Source: Carnegiea gigantea (taxonomy: Eukaryota > Streptophyta > Magnoliopsida > Caryophyllales > Cactaceae). Taken from it: 64,000 nucleotides of DNA. The position numbers were made by a program, and so were the translations under genes. Of the stretch, positions 33,860-45,100 are shown piece after piece (position 1 is the first letter of the stretch; every line of letters starts with the position of its first letter). Location: NCBI GenBank assembly GCA_029747015.1, contig JAKOGI010002785.1, positions 1-64,000 on the forward strand, in the 5' to 3' direction. The notes beneath the pieces are model-generated. The model saw only the letters and a list, made by a program, of their open reading frames with translations, searched no databases and was not told the DNA's origin.

Positions 33860-34984
33860 TGATGTATGTAGCCTAGGGGATGCCAAGAATGAAGTAAAAA
33901 ATGGGAAAGATAGAAAACCAAACCAAGCAAAAACAAGTAGCTCTAACCGGTTTTGGAAGATAGAATGCAACCTTCTTGTCTAGGATAAGCCAATGGCGCC
34001 ACCTAGAAGAGAAGTTGGGCTATTCCTCCTTCACTTATGGATACAGAATTAAATCACCACCATAAGCCAGAAGAGGAACCTAGAAGAACACCACTTGAAC
34101 TAGCCAATTCAAGCTAAAGCAACTAGGAATTTCAAAGAGAGAGTAAACACTCACTTTCTTTTGTATTTCAAATTCAAGCTGCCTTCTGACATTCCTAAAG
34201 GCCCCTTATATAGGAGGGAGCCTCAAAATTTAGATTACAAGGGGTACAAACCAAGCCAATCGGACCAAGACAAAAGGGGAAGCACAAAAAGCAAGAAAAG
34301 TACAAAAGGTGATGGTGACAGCTGCTGGCAGCTTTCCAGTTTTACAGGGTCGACTTTCAGCAGCCATATCTCCCTTTCTACTTACCCAAATTGGCTCCAA
34401 CATACCTTAATAGAAAGCTTAGAAAGTGTTCTTTCATATGACTACTTTTGGAGCTCAGTTGGTGCAGCCGTTCAGGAGTTATAAGCAGAACAAGTGAGAT
34501 GATGCAGTCTGACTTCCGAAAAGCACCTTTAGAAGTTTCCTCTCTTTTAGCCTCCTTGGGGAACGTTTGACTCTGGTTTCTTTTCCCAACCTTTTAGCCA
34601 ACTCAAAAAGGGATCTAGGTTTCAAAATTCCAGGTTGTTAGGAGTACTTTAGGTTAGGGAATTCGGGCTTCCAAAACCGGGTACAATCTGGCCTGGAAGA
34701 ACAGTTTGGGCAGTTGGGCTTTAACAAAGGGTTTGGGTGGGCAAATGACATCCAAATGGGATGAAACTTGATTTATTGGGCATCTAACTCTCCCATCTTT
34801 CCAGGAACACCAAAAGTTTGGCTTTGAAGCCTCAGGACATTAGGTTACCAAGGTCAGAAAATTGGGCCATGCGCAGGATGAACCCGGTAGAATGCAAGTG
34901 ATCATCTCTTGATTGATTTCTAGTCCTTGGAAAGCCTTTATGACCTCTTGAGCTAGAAGAACCCCTTGGGGCTGATCCCCATCA
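33860..34984 (-). repeat. F2 LTR, right outer copy (1125 bp)
   Basis: 5' LTR of 2b; minus-strand TATA at 34206-34212. Ends CCCCATCA, followed by the TSD GTTCT (34985-34989). Confidence 0.9.
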
Positions 34985-34989
34985 GTTCT

Positions 34990-35109
34990 TTTGTGTTATT
35001 ATTTTCATTCCATCTCAATCAACCTTCCATATTCTCTTTACTTTGGTTCAATTCTTATTTGGGTTTATTTGAGTTTGATTTGGTTCACTTACCACCCACA
35101 TATACATCA
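34990..35109 (+). repeat. F1 3' LTR, right part (120 bp)
   Basis: Completes the LTR begun at 17084 and ends ACATATACATCA. 34985-35109 is repeated in inverted orientation at 54016-54141 with one homopolymer difference. Confidence 0.87.
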
Positions 35110-35595
35110 ATGTGCCTTAGAAAACTTCCCAAATTGAAAGCTGAATTTGATACCTTTGATCTCAAGATGCAATAAAGGGACCTTGAGAGGCAACAAATAA
35201 AGCTCGAGTTATGACAACAAGAATTTGATCTACTCTCCCTATGGTTTCAAATGAAAAGGGAAGTTGAACAACCCTCTGTTGCAAATGAAAGTCGTGAAGA
35301 TAGTAAGGTTGACTTTGATCCAGCTCCCATCTTTGATGACTATAGTGAAGAAGAAAGGGAGGACGAAAACAAGGCGTATTTGGTAGAAGAACAAGAAGAA
35401 CATCAAGAGGGGGTTGAGGAAGAAGCTGAACAAAGGGAGAACATATCCCACTCCAAGCCTACGGTTCAGGGTATGATATGTTCATTCATTATCCATGGAG
35501 AGAGTTGTGCTCACAATGTTTCACTTAGCAAAACTAAACTCCATGCTTCAGCCCATCCACACCCAAACAATCTTTTCCAACTCCACACACCATAA
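35110..35595 (+). pseudogene. F4 Gag-like remnant, copy alpha
   Basis: Begins at the F1 insertion point with CLRKLPKLKAEFDTFDLKMQ, matching the N-terminus of copies beta and gamma. In-frame stops occur after KMQ and after the LEL motif. From 35251 the frame is open: EVEQPSVANESREDSKVDFD, an acidic Glu-rich stretch, then SKPTVQGMICSFIIHGESC, a degenerate echo of the protease neighbourhood ([13 protein letters not shown]) with the catalytic Asp gone. No knuckle or polymerase. Upstream sequence is displaced by F1. Confidence 0.65.
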
Positions 35596-35767
35596 AAACA
35601 TTCCCACCATCCCTTCACTTGTGGTAAGCCATCTCAAAAAGCCACTAATCATCCGAGTAATTACCACCAGGTTCGGATCAAACCACATTTATTTGAGTGG
35701 TATGTGTTATTTCAGTCATATTTATTAGCTTAAATTTGGGGACAGATTTTTTCTAACAAGGGGAGGA

Positions 35768-37342
35768 TGATGGATATCCGCCCATGCAATCCTCAATTAG
35801 CCCTAATCATTTTTTTGAACCTATTTCCGTTTTAACTTGATTCATCAACTTAAGCTTAATTTAACTTTGATTTCTTTGCTAAGAGAGTTTGTTGACATTC
35901 TAATAAGCTTAATTATGCAATGAAATCAATTTTAAATTAAGTAGTTTTGTCCAAACTGTCAAAGGACTTGAAGCAGAAGGTTTCGGGTTTAAAGCAGTGC
36001 AGCAGTCCAGTTTTAGGAACCAAATACTTTCAACTTCCATGGGATGTAAGTCTAATATTTTGCAATGGATTTGAAGTTCAAGAAGTTATCTTTCTAGCAA
36101 AACAAGCTTCAACTCATTTGGGCTTCATTTACCCATCCAATTCAACCAATAAACCCAAACTATCCAGACTGCCTTGTTAAACCAGAATGTACCCGATTTT
36201 GAATATGTGATTTCCTAAGCTTTATTATCGTTTCAGTCCTAGATTTTTATATTTTTGAGTTTCCCTAGATGTTACCTTTCAGGTCCAAGCAAGAAAAACG
36301 AATCATGCTTAGTTGAAGTGAAGAAATCAGACCATTTTATCAACCCTATTAGTTTTGGCCCAAAGCTGCACGGTAAAATGTTTTAGTGGAATTCTCCCAC
36401 TTAAACACGTCTTAACCTTGATTTCTTTACTTGGGACATTTGTACACACCCTAAGGATTCCCCCTACAGCCAGAAATTAAAATCATGCTCACTTTTGATT
36501 GGGGGAAACAAAGGCATAAAATCGGGCTGAAAACAGGTTCTAGAACTCGGGTTAGTGCTAGGTGTAATTTCCTTCCGCTAAGGGTTTACTTAGCTGCTTG
36601 GTTACTTACCTCCATTCACATTCAAGGCTGCAAGAAATTCCATCATTTGCTGCAAACAAGCCTTAAAAAAACCATAGCCAATGAGAAAACAAAGGAAGAT
36701 TTAGCACCTTACAATCTGATTGGCTAGCCAAAAAGGGGAAAGCACTTCATGGCTGCTATTTCTTTATTTTATCCAGTAAAGTTGATGTATTAGGCTTAAA
36801 TACATGTATTAAGGATTAATATGATCATTTATCTTGCTTTCTTTGAATTCTGGGTGTAATTAGCTTAGATTAATCAAACTTGTAAACTAGATTAGTTCTA
36901 AGCACCTAGCTTAAGCTTACTTAGACGTTTCCTTCCTAAGGAGGAAACCTCCTTTGCTAGCAATCTACCTAAGGGCCGTGTATATAAGGCCTTGGGAGGC
37001 TTATTTCGTACTTAACTTTGATATTGAATACAAAACTAGAATTAAGAGCTTTAGCTTTCGTTTCCTTTAAAAACTTCACTTGCTTATTCTTAATTGGGCC
37101 GATTAAGGTGGTGATCAAGTAAGTCTTAACTCTTAATTAGGTGGTGTTTCTATATCGTAATTGAGGTTAAGGGCCCTAAACTCAAACTTAGTGATGTTTC
37201 TGTATCTAAGTGAGAGTTTAGATTATCCTTTTCTCATTTATTCAACCATGAATTCCCTTAAACTCAACTTGAATTCAGCTTGCTTAGTTTAGCATTTGGA
37301 TTTAGTCTTAAGTATTCATGATTCGTCCCCATACATACATCA
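35768..37342 (+). repeat. F4 LTR, copy 1 (1575 bp)
   Basis: Starts TGATGGATATCC after the purine tract AACAAGGGGAGGA (35755-35767) and ends ATACATACATCA. TATATAA at 36981-36987 is the likely promoter. Confidence 0.85.
36981..36987 (+). promoter_or_regulatory. TATA box of F4 LTR
   Basis: TATATAAGG, ~1.2 kb into the LTR, just upstream of the conserved GGTGTTTCTATATC region. The second LTR has the weaker TTATTTAAGG at the matching place (~39321). Confidence 0.5.
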
Positions 37343-37346
37343 TATT

Positions 37347-37358
37347 TGGTATCAAAGC
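37347..37358 (+). other. Primer-binding site, F4 copy beta (one mismatch)
   Basis: TGGTATCAAAGC; differs at one base from the initiator-Met complement. Four bases after the LTR end. Confidence 0.75.
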
Positions 37359-37462
37359 AAGTTCAGATCCTTGCTTGAGCTCTACGCTCCTAAATTCAAT
37401 CCAAACACATTCTATAAATCAGCCTAAACACATCCCCAAAACACAAGCCATAACCTCCCACC

Positions 37463-38086
37463 ATGTCCCTTAGAAGACTTCTCAAATTGAAAGCTGAATT
37501 TGATGACTTTGATCTCAAGATCCAACAAAGGGACCTTGAGAGGCAATGAATAAAGCTCGAGTTGTAACAACAACAATTTGATCTACTCTCCCCATGGTTT
37601 GAAATGAAAAGGGATGTCGAACAACCGTCTGTTGTAAATAAAAGTCATGAAGATAGTAAGGTTAACTTTGATCTACCTCCGATCTTTGATGACTATACTG
37701 AAGAAGAAAGTGAGGAGGAAAAGAAGGCGTATTTGGTAGAAGAACAAGAAGAACATCAAGAGGGGTTTGAAGAAGAAGCTGAACAAAGGGAGAACATATC
37801 CCACTCCAAGCCTACGGTTCAAGGTATGATATGTTCATTGATTACCCATGGAGAGAGTTGTGCTCGTAATGTTTCACTTAGCAAAACTAAACTCCATGCT
37901 CCAACCTACCCACACCCTAACAATCTTTTCCAACTCCACACACCACAAAAACATTCCCACCATCTCTTTACTTGTGGTAAGCCATCTCAAAAAGCCCCTA
38001 ACCATCCGAGTAATTACCACCACGTTCGAATCAAACCATGTTTATTTGAGTGGTTAGTGTTATTTCAGCCTGATTTAGTGGTTTAA
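37463..38086 (+). pseudogene. F4 Gag-like remnant, copy beta
   Basis: ATG at 37463 (MSLRRLLKLKAEFDDFDLKI), stops after DLERQ and after LEL, then open in the same frame from 37604: DVEQPSVV, NFDLPPIFDDYTEEE, a Glu-rich coil (VEEQEEHQEGFEEE) and GMICSLITHGESC, the protease relic. The DLPP-x-FD motif is shared with the F1b protein. The length (~200 codons) is far below any Gag. It could be a decayed protein or a frame kept open by chance; I cannot decide. Confidence 0.62.
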
Positions 38087-38119
38087 ATTTGAGGATAAAT
38101 TTTTCTAACAAGGAGAGGA

Positions 38120-39392
38120 CGATGGATATCAGTCCATGCAATCCTCAATTAGCCCTAATCATTTTTTTGAACCTATTTCAGTTTTAAGTTAATTCATCAA
38201 CTTAAACTTAATTTAACTTTGATTTCTTTTCTAAGAGAGTTTATGACATTCTAATACACTTAATTATGCAATTAAATCAGTTTTAAATTAGGTATTTTTG
38301 CCCAAACTATCAAAGGACTTGAAACAGAAGGTTCCGGGTTTAAAGCAGTGCAGCAGCCCAGTTATGGGAACCAAAATAACTTTAACTTTCATGGGATTTA
38401 AGTCTAATATTTTACCTTGAACTTAAAGTTCAATAAGTTGTCTTTCTAATAAAACATGTTTCAGCTCATTTGGACTTCATTTACTCATCCAAATCAGTCT
38501 TTCAATCCAAACTGTCAAAATTGCTAGTTGAGACAGAAATGAGTCTGGTTTTATGTATTGTATTCCTTTGACTAATTTTGGGTTTAAGTCTGAAATTTTT
38601 ACATATTTTGGTTCCTTAATGTCTTAGCTACATAAGCATTAAATAAATCTTTTTTATATTAAGTAGACTAGGAGAACTAAGGAATTTTGTTAAACAGTGC
38701 AAGCTAGACCTGGTTTTGGACCAGTTTGAGTGTTCTGGGGATTTGGGTGGGCAAATGATCTCCAAAACGTGTGATTCCACCTCGAGGAGTTAGAAAACAT
38801 CCCACACTTTCCAACCATTGTGGCAATCCAAATCATGCCCACGTTTTGCATGTGAAAGGTGGCATCCAAATAGAGCTTGTAAACTGTAGTATTCTACCCA
38901 GTTGCACCTAATTAGTGCATTTGGTGGTTGATATCTTTCTAACCATCCAATTTCATCCAAGTACCTTGATATGGCAAATGACGGAGTCTTGCACACAATC
39001 ATGGAGCAACCAATTGAAGAACCAATGAGAAACAAGTGAAGAAAGGTAGAAACTCTCTCATTGGCTCGCGGTAAAGCATAAAGGGAACACGGCTGGTTTT
39101 TGCTTTTCTCTCACATAAGGGGAGCTACATGCTTGCTTGCTTAGGATGATTATAATCTTTGTAATCTAGCTTATTCTGATGCATAAAGATGTGGTTAGCG
39201 TAGTTTAATCATGCTTGATTGTAACTAGTTTTGCTAAGCAAGGTTTAAAGCCAGATTAGGATAAGCTAAAGGTTTCTTCCTTGGAAGGAAACCTTCTGAG
39301 CCCCCTAGCTGCCTTAGGACGTTTATTTAAGGCCTTTAGAAGGCTCATTTTGTAACCAAGCTTTGAATAGCAATTGAAATCAGATTTGAGAG
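38120..39392 (+). repeat. F4 LTR, copy 2, left part (1273 bp)
   Basis: Terminal TG changed to CG (CGATGGATATC), after the purine tract AACAAGGAGAGGA (38107-38119). Split by F5 at GAGAG; continues at 48420-48840. Confidence 0.83.
39388..39392. other. TSD GAGAG of F5 (partner 48415-48419)
   Basis: The uninterrupted relative at 51175-51185 reads TTGAGAGCATTTTGC, containing GAGAG once. Confidence 0.85.
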
Positions 39393-40483
39393 TGATGTAA
39401 AGGCCAAGAGTAGGGACAACCCAAGCAACCTCACATCAAAAGAAAGACAATTCGAGAAGGGAAGACGCACGGTCGTGTGTCCAACCGTGTGTAGCCTCGG
39501 GTTGCAAATTGCAGGGTACACACGGGCGTGCGTGGACTGTGATAAGCTTGCCTTGGATGAATCTTCACGGTTTTGAATGTCTTTGAGAGCAAAGCCTATT
39601 CTAATGCAATGAGCTTTGTTTGGACTTGATTCTATTAGGGGAAAGGTAGAAGGAGTAGTATTGAAAGGGGGGAATGGAAGTATGGTAGGTGGTTTAATGG
39701 AATGACTTGAAAAACATTCAAGTATTGAAGGTGATGAATGAAGAACACGAAGAATGAAGAAGATCATCTTGAAGATTCAAGCTAATCAAGTGATTTAGGA
39801 TAGAACTAAACTCGAGGATTAGATACAGAAACACCACTAATCTTTGAGTTTAGGGCCCTTAAGCTTGATTAAGATACAGAATCACCACTCAATCAAGATT
39901 AAGACTCACTTGAACAGCACTTAGTTTGGCCTAAACTAAGATAAGCAAGCAAGAGTTTTGAAGAGAAAGCTCACAAGCTCTCTATGATTTTCTTTTACTA
40001 AAAACTGAAGTTTTTTTTTTCTCCTTTTTTTGCCGTGAGAGGCCTTACATAAGCAGCAAAATGACCAAGCTAAGCAAGCTAGCAAGCACCTCACTTTTCC
40101 TTCCTAGGAGGGAAAGGTATTAACTAGCTCTAATTGCCACGGTAGAGCTAATTGGCTTCAAGCATGCTTAAGACTAATCAAAACACACTTAAACCTTCAA
40201 GGAAAACAAGACAAATGATCATTACAACATAATCAACTTGTCCCTAAGCTTAATCAGCGTTCAAAGGCAGCAAGTAGCTATGTGAGTAGCCGAAAAGTGG
40301 CAATCCCCTTTGCGGCTGGCCAATGGCATTCAAGGGACATCTTTCCTTGTCTCTTCCTTCTCATTGGCCGTTCTTTCCAAGGTTGTAGCTGATGATGATT
40401 GCCTTGGGGTGGGTGCCCAGCCTTGGGAGGTGTGCCAACTCAGTTGATAGCAAGGAAACCCACCGGAAAGGGTTTGCTCAGCC

Positions 40484-40993
40484 GTGCCTCCAAACCGTGC
40501 GCAATGGGCAGTTTTACACTCGATTTTCAGGCCAAGTTTACCCAAAGCAAAAATGATATATTTTCAAGGGCCTCATTTTCATTCTTTCAACTCAACTTCA
40601 TGGGAGGTAAGCTCCATACAAATTCAAGCATGGCAAGGCTTTTCTTTGGTCCCACAATTTGAGTTTCATGACAAAAGACACTTTATGGAGTTTTGTTTGA
40701 ACTTCAAAGTGCCTTATCCGAAGGGGTTTTCCAAATGGGGATCACAGGCACCATCCATTTCAAAGGATGATGGGGACCATCGTGCCCAAGCTTCATCCAC
40801 ACATTCAGCAAACCCTCACACCCATTCAACCCCCAAGGAGGCCAAAGAAGTTCATTCCTTGGTCAGAAAACTCATGTACACAGCAGAAGATGCACTGTCC
40901 AGTTCGTCCAGTTTCTGGCCCGGTTTTGTGTCGCTGTTGGAGCAAAATATAGAGGGGGAAATTTCCTGCACGCACAACCCCCTTAAAGCTTAA
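40484..40993 (+). pseudogene. LTR-encoded tail frame of F6 (module plus pol tail)
   Basis: The frame enters the F6 LTR from F5 sequence, so the start is not real. Inside the LTR it encodes the module peptide (YFQGPHFHSFNSTSWEV through FSKWGSQAPS) joined in frame to the pol C-terminal tail (DDGDH, EAKEVHSLVRKLM, WPGFVSLLEQ) and stops at 40993. In a full element it would be the last part of a polyprotein overlapping the 3' LTR; in a solo LTR it is a relic. Confidence 0.6.
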
Positions 40994-41895
40994 GATCTTA
41001 GCTTTCCAACAAGACCTTTTGCAAGGCATTCGGAGTCCATTTGGTCAGTCAACCAAGCCAAAACCTGAGACCGCGCACTGTAGGGCGCAATCCAGCACAG
41101 TCCGAAATAAGGCCCTAGTTGGTTGACTTCCTCAACTCCAACTTTTGTCAAATTTTGCAGTATGAAAGGGGACATAAATAATTATCAGGTCATGGGTTCA
41201 CATCCTATCCAAAGCACCCCCTTGTGTTGGTATTAACCAGCCAAAAGGACACAAAAATCATCCTTTTACCCGGTTCTTCCCAAACCGGTACAAGGTCTGA
41301 TTTTCTTGGTTTGTGCTTGTCCCCTTGCCTCCCCACTTGCTGAATGAGTCATTTTGCTGCATTCAAGGATCCATGTAAGCTTGACACCTCATTTGGGAGG
41401 CATTATAACCCCTAATGAGGTAGATTAAGCTAGGCAGTGAGGTGTTTAGCTAGCATTGGTTGATTAGATGTGTAACTCTTCCCCAAATGTACCTAGCTAT
41501 TGATTTTGCTGCTTGGAAGGGGAGGGGGGTTCGGCCATCAAGCTTAAAAACCAGCTTGAGCCTCACTTTGCAAACAACTTTGAATGAATGAATTTGTGAG
41601 TTCCCAAACTCTCTCTATAAAAACTGCTAGTGTTATATCTTGAGCTTGGCAACTCAAGTGGGTCTCTAGGTCTCTTTCTCTCAACTAGAAGGTGATTAAA
41701 TTCTATAACTAGTTGATACAAAGAGATTGCCCAAGTGTTCTCCAAGGATGGCTCCTCGGATTATCCCTTGCAAGGTCACTTGACTATCCAAACTCTTGAT
41801 TTCTCCTCTCCCTTGCTGTTTTTCCTTCTTCTTGTTTTGGATTCCACTTTGAGGCAAGTTGTGAGTTGGTTTCTTCTTCTTACAACCTTCCATCA
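40554..41895 (+). mobile_element. F6 solo LTR in F5 3' LTR
   Basis: 1342 bp with ends TGATATAT...CCATCA, flanked by AAAAA on both sides (40549-40553, 41896-41900). The undisturbed F5 LTR has the single run GCAAAAAGG at 47977-47985. No primer-binding site or internal sequence is present, so an element was reduced to one LTR. It begins with the ~214-bp module also found in F1b. After the inner TGATGGGGACC (40768) it resembles the F7 LTR. The poly-A TSD is weak evidence alone, but the precise empty site supports it. Confidence 0.82.
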
Positions 41896-42172
41896 AAAAA
41901 GGATATGGCTTGGGTTTTAAACGTGGGGGAGAAAGTTAAAAGGTGTATATAAACCCCCTCATTTAAGAAATCAAGGCTAAACATGGATTAAGTAAGGTAA
42001 TCACATGCAAACTTTTAACCGTGCAGAATTGGACTAATTCTGGCCGGTTGGGAAAAACGCCTTGATCTTTCATCCTCTTGTAGCATGACTTGAATTCAAT
42101 GCTTGGACTTGAAAGTTAACTTCCTGAGGATTCCAAAAATGCAAAAATATTGGCCTTAAGCCACGAAATGGC

Positions 42173-45100
42173 TTAAGAAATCAGATGCACAAAACCGGGT
42201 TTGTGCAGGCCGGTTGTGCTAGTTTCAGCTTCTTGCCAAAGGTGAGCCATCTTCTTGGTTTGGGACCTTGTTCTTGGCCGACTTGGACTTGTCTCATCTG
42301 GAGCAAGGTCTTGGCTAGGTAGGACTCCACCATCCTCCCCCTGTTGAAAAGATTTGATCCTCAAATCTGGTGGGGAAGTATCTGGATAGAAGGGACTCAA
42401 ATCAGCTACATTAAAGGTGGCTGAAACCTCAAAATTACCAGGGAGATCAATCTTGTAAGCATTGTCGTTGATTCTCTCCAAGACTTCAAATGAACCTTCA
42501 GCTCGTGCCATGAGCTTGTTTTTCCTCTTATAAGGAAAACGTTCCTTTTGCAGATGGATCCATACAAAGTCTCCTGGTTGAAAGACAATCTTTCTCCTAT
42601 GCTTGTTGGCGTGTGCTTCATAGGCTGCATTAGTCTTCTCAATGCGTGCCTTCACCAAATCATGGAGCTTTTGAATCTCTTTTACTCATTGTGTTGCATC
42701 AGCATGGGGTTTTTGGTCTTGGGGCCGTGGGGTAAGATCATTTGGACTCAAGGGATCAACCCCGTATACCACTTTGAATGGCGAAAGACCAGTAGCCTTG
42801 CTAGGCGCCCTGTTGTATGCAAACTCAGCTTGGGGTAAGAGTAAATCCTAGGCTTTCGCATTAGGTTTAATCAAAGCCCTTAGGAGAGTACCCAGGGTTC
42901 GATTAGTGACCTCAGTCTGGTCATCAGTCCGGGGATGACAGGTAGTACTAAACAGCAGCTTAGTACCAAGCTTCTTCCAAAGAGTAATCCAAAAATGACT
43001 AAGGAATTTAGTATCCCTATCCGAAACAATGGTCTTAGGAATACCATGCAACCTCGTTACCTCTTTAAAATAGAGCTCGGCAATGTGTGTAGCATCATTT
43101 GTTTTGCAGCAAGGAATGAAATGTGCCATCTTTGAAATCTGTCCACTACCACAAAGATTGAATCCTTTCCCCTTTGAGTCTTAGGTAGACCCAAAATGAA
43201 ATCCATACTTACATCCACCCAAGGTAGAGTAGGCACGGGTAAGGGCGTGTATGATCCGTGGGGCAAGGTATAGCTCTTGGCTGCTTGGCACATTCCACAT
43301 CTTCTAAGGATGTCTTGAACATCCTTCTCCATCCCTGGCCAATAGTAGTGCTCCCTTAACATGGTTAAGGTCTTTGATTCTCCAAAATGGCCGGCCAAGG
43401 AACCTCCATGAACTTCTCTGATTAAGAGCTTACGAGTGCTACACTTTGGAATGCATAAACGCACTCCCTTGAACAAGTAACCCTCTTGAATTAGGAAGTC
43501 TCCCTTTGGATGTTTCAAACATGCAGCATAGAGATTTCCTAGGTCTTCATCTTCGGCGTATAAACTCTTGAGATGCTCAAAACCAAGAATAAGAGCATGT
43601 AATTGGAACATAAGGAGGTATCTCCTTGATAATGCATCCGCACCTTGATTTAATTTTCCCGACTTGTGCTTAATAGTGAAGTGGAATGATTGTAGGAATT
43701 CAACCCACTTGGCATGGCGTGAATTAAGCTTATGCTGGCCTTGAATATACTTCAACGCCTCATGATCCGAATGAAGTATAAACTCACTAGCGACCAAGTA
43801 ATGACTCCAATGCTCTAGGCACCAAATGATAGCATAGAATTCCTTATCATATGTGGAGTATTTTCTTCTCGAGTCACATAGTTTTTCACTGAAGAAGGCC
43901 AATGGTTTGCCTTCTTGAGTTAAAACTCCACCAATCCCCACATCGGATGCATCACACTCAATTTCAAAAACTTTCTCAAAGCACGGCAAAACAAGCACCG
44001 GTGCTTGAGTAAGTTTCCTTTTCACCTCCTCGAAGGCAGCCTGAGCTTTAGGATTCCATTGGAAGGATGAACCCTTAAGCACTTCGGTCATAGGGGACAT
44101 GATGGTGCTGAAATTTCGTATAAATCTTCTGTAAAACGAAGCCAAACCATGAAAACTTCTAACATCATGTATACTCTGTGGTTGAGGCCAAGTGCGAATA
44201 GCCTCTATCTTCCCTTCATCAACCTTGATGCCTTCATTAGAAACAATGTAACCTAAGAAGGTGACCTCATGAGTAAAGAAGGTACACTTCTTAAGATTGC
44301 CATATAACTGCTCACGCTCAAGGACACGCATGATCTGATGGAGATGATCTTGATGTGCCTGCTCGTCTTTGGAATAAATAAGAATGTCATCGAAGTAAAC
44401 CACCACGAATTTGCTAATAAAGGGCTTGAATACTTGATTCATTAGTCTCATGAACGTACTAGGAGCGTTGGAAAGACCGAATGGCATAACTAGCCACTCA
44501 TATAAACCGCCCTTGATCTTGAATGCAGTTTTCCACTCGTCTCCTTCTCTTACTCTTATCTGGTAGTAACCACTTCGAAGATCAATTTTGGAGAAGACAG
44601 TTGAGCCATGTAGTTCGTCCAGCATATCTTCAAGTCTAGGTATGGGATACCTATACTTGATGGTGATTTTGTTTATGGCTCTGTTGTCCACACACATTCG
44701 TTGGCTGCCATCCTTCTTAGGCACCAACAAGGCAGGTACGGCACAGGGGCTTAAGGACTCACGCACAAGTCCTTTTGAGATCAATTCTTCTACTTGCCGT
44801 TGGATCTCCATGGTTTCCTTTGGGTTCATTCTGTAAGCTGGCTTGTTTGGAAGAACTGAACCAGGAATGAGATCTATGTGATGTTGAATGTCCCGTTTAG
44901 GGGGTAATCCCGAGGGGATTTCTTCTGGAAATAGGTGACAGAAGGCTTGTGTGAGTGATTTGGCAAATGGATGGGACGGTAATGGGGATTCTGGCTCATC
45001 TTGTATGGTGAGAATCCACTCCTTAAAAGCCTTGAATTCATGATTCGAAGCCTTTAAGAGAGTTTCACTAAAAGTGAGTAAACAACCAGAATGCTCATGT

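Larger units (their letters stand above)
18079..34984 (-). mobile_element. F2 tandem array (LTR-2a-LTR-2b-LTR) in F1 LTR
   Basis: Minus-strand Ty3/gypsy array with LTRs at 18079-18871+23174-23516, 28120-29253 and 33860-34984. Internals are 2a (23517-28119) and 2b (29254-33859). The TSD GTTCT is on both outer ends. F3 is nested in the leftmost LTR. 2b has an unbroken gag-pol; 2a has one stop. Each LTR is ~1.13 kb with TGATG/CATCA termini, an initiator-Met primer-binding site and the purine tract AAGCTGGGGAGGA. Confidence 0.9.
8620..35109 (+). mobile_element. F1 tandem element: copy A, shared LTR, copy B, 3' LTR (interrupted by F2)
   Basis: A plus-strand Ty3/gypsy element. The visible part has A internal 8620-11336, LTR 11337-12452, B internal 12453-17083, and a 3' LTR 17084-18078 plus 34990-35109, split by the F2 array. 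The 5' LTR and the start of A lie left of the window behind the F1b array. The A and B proteins differ in about a quarter of Gag residues while the LTRs are near-identical, so the array joins two subfamilies. The right flank, ATGTG (35110-35114), is the probable TSD within F4. Confidence 0.85.
39393..42332 (-). repeat. F5 3' LTR (2940 bp including nested F6)
   Basis: Without the 1342-bp F6 insertion and its TSD copy it is ~1593 bp, matching the 5' LTR. The GC palindrome near 39474-39491 has decayed to GACGCACGGTCGTGTGTC. Confidence 0.88.

Noticed and set aside
35251..35595. Glu-rich F4 frames as host genes
   Set aside because: Repeated between LTRs three times, with stops at fixed codons and similarity to Gag-protease linkers.
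36141..36780. Separate DNA transposon in the F4 LTR
   Set aside because: No terminal inverted repeats or TSD seen; the sequence aligns with other F4 LTR copies in its flanks.
40000..40035. T-rich runs near 40010 and 47440 as terminators or insertion tails
   Set aside because: They are present at the same place in both F5 LTRs and are simply part of the LTR.
40330..40545. Small antisense frames over LTRs (e.g. 39345-39767, 40330-40545, 47758-47973)
   Set aside because: They recur only because the LTR is repeated, lack recognisable domains and sit in U3/R sequence.
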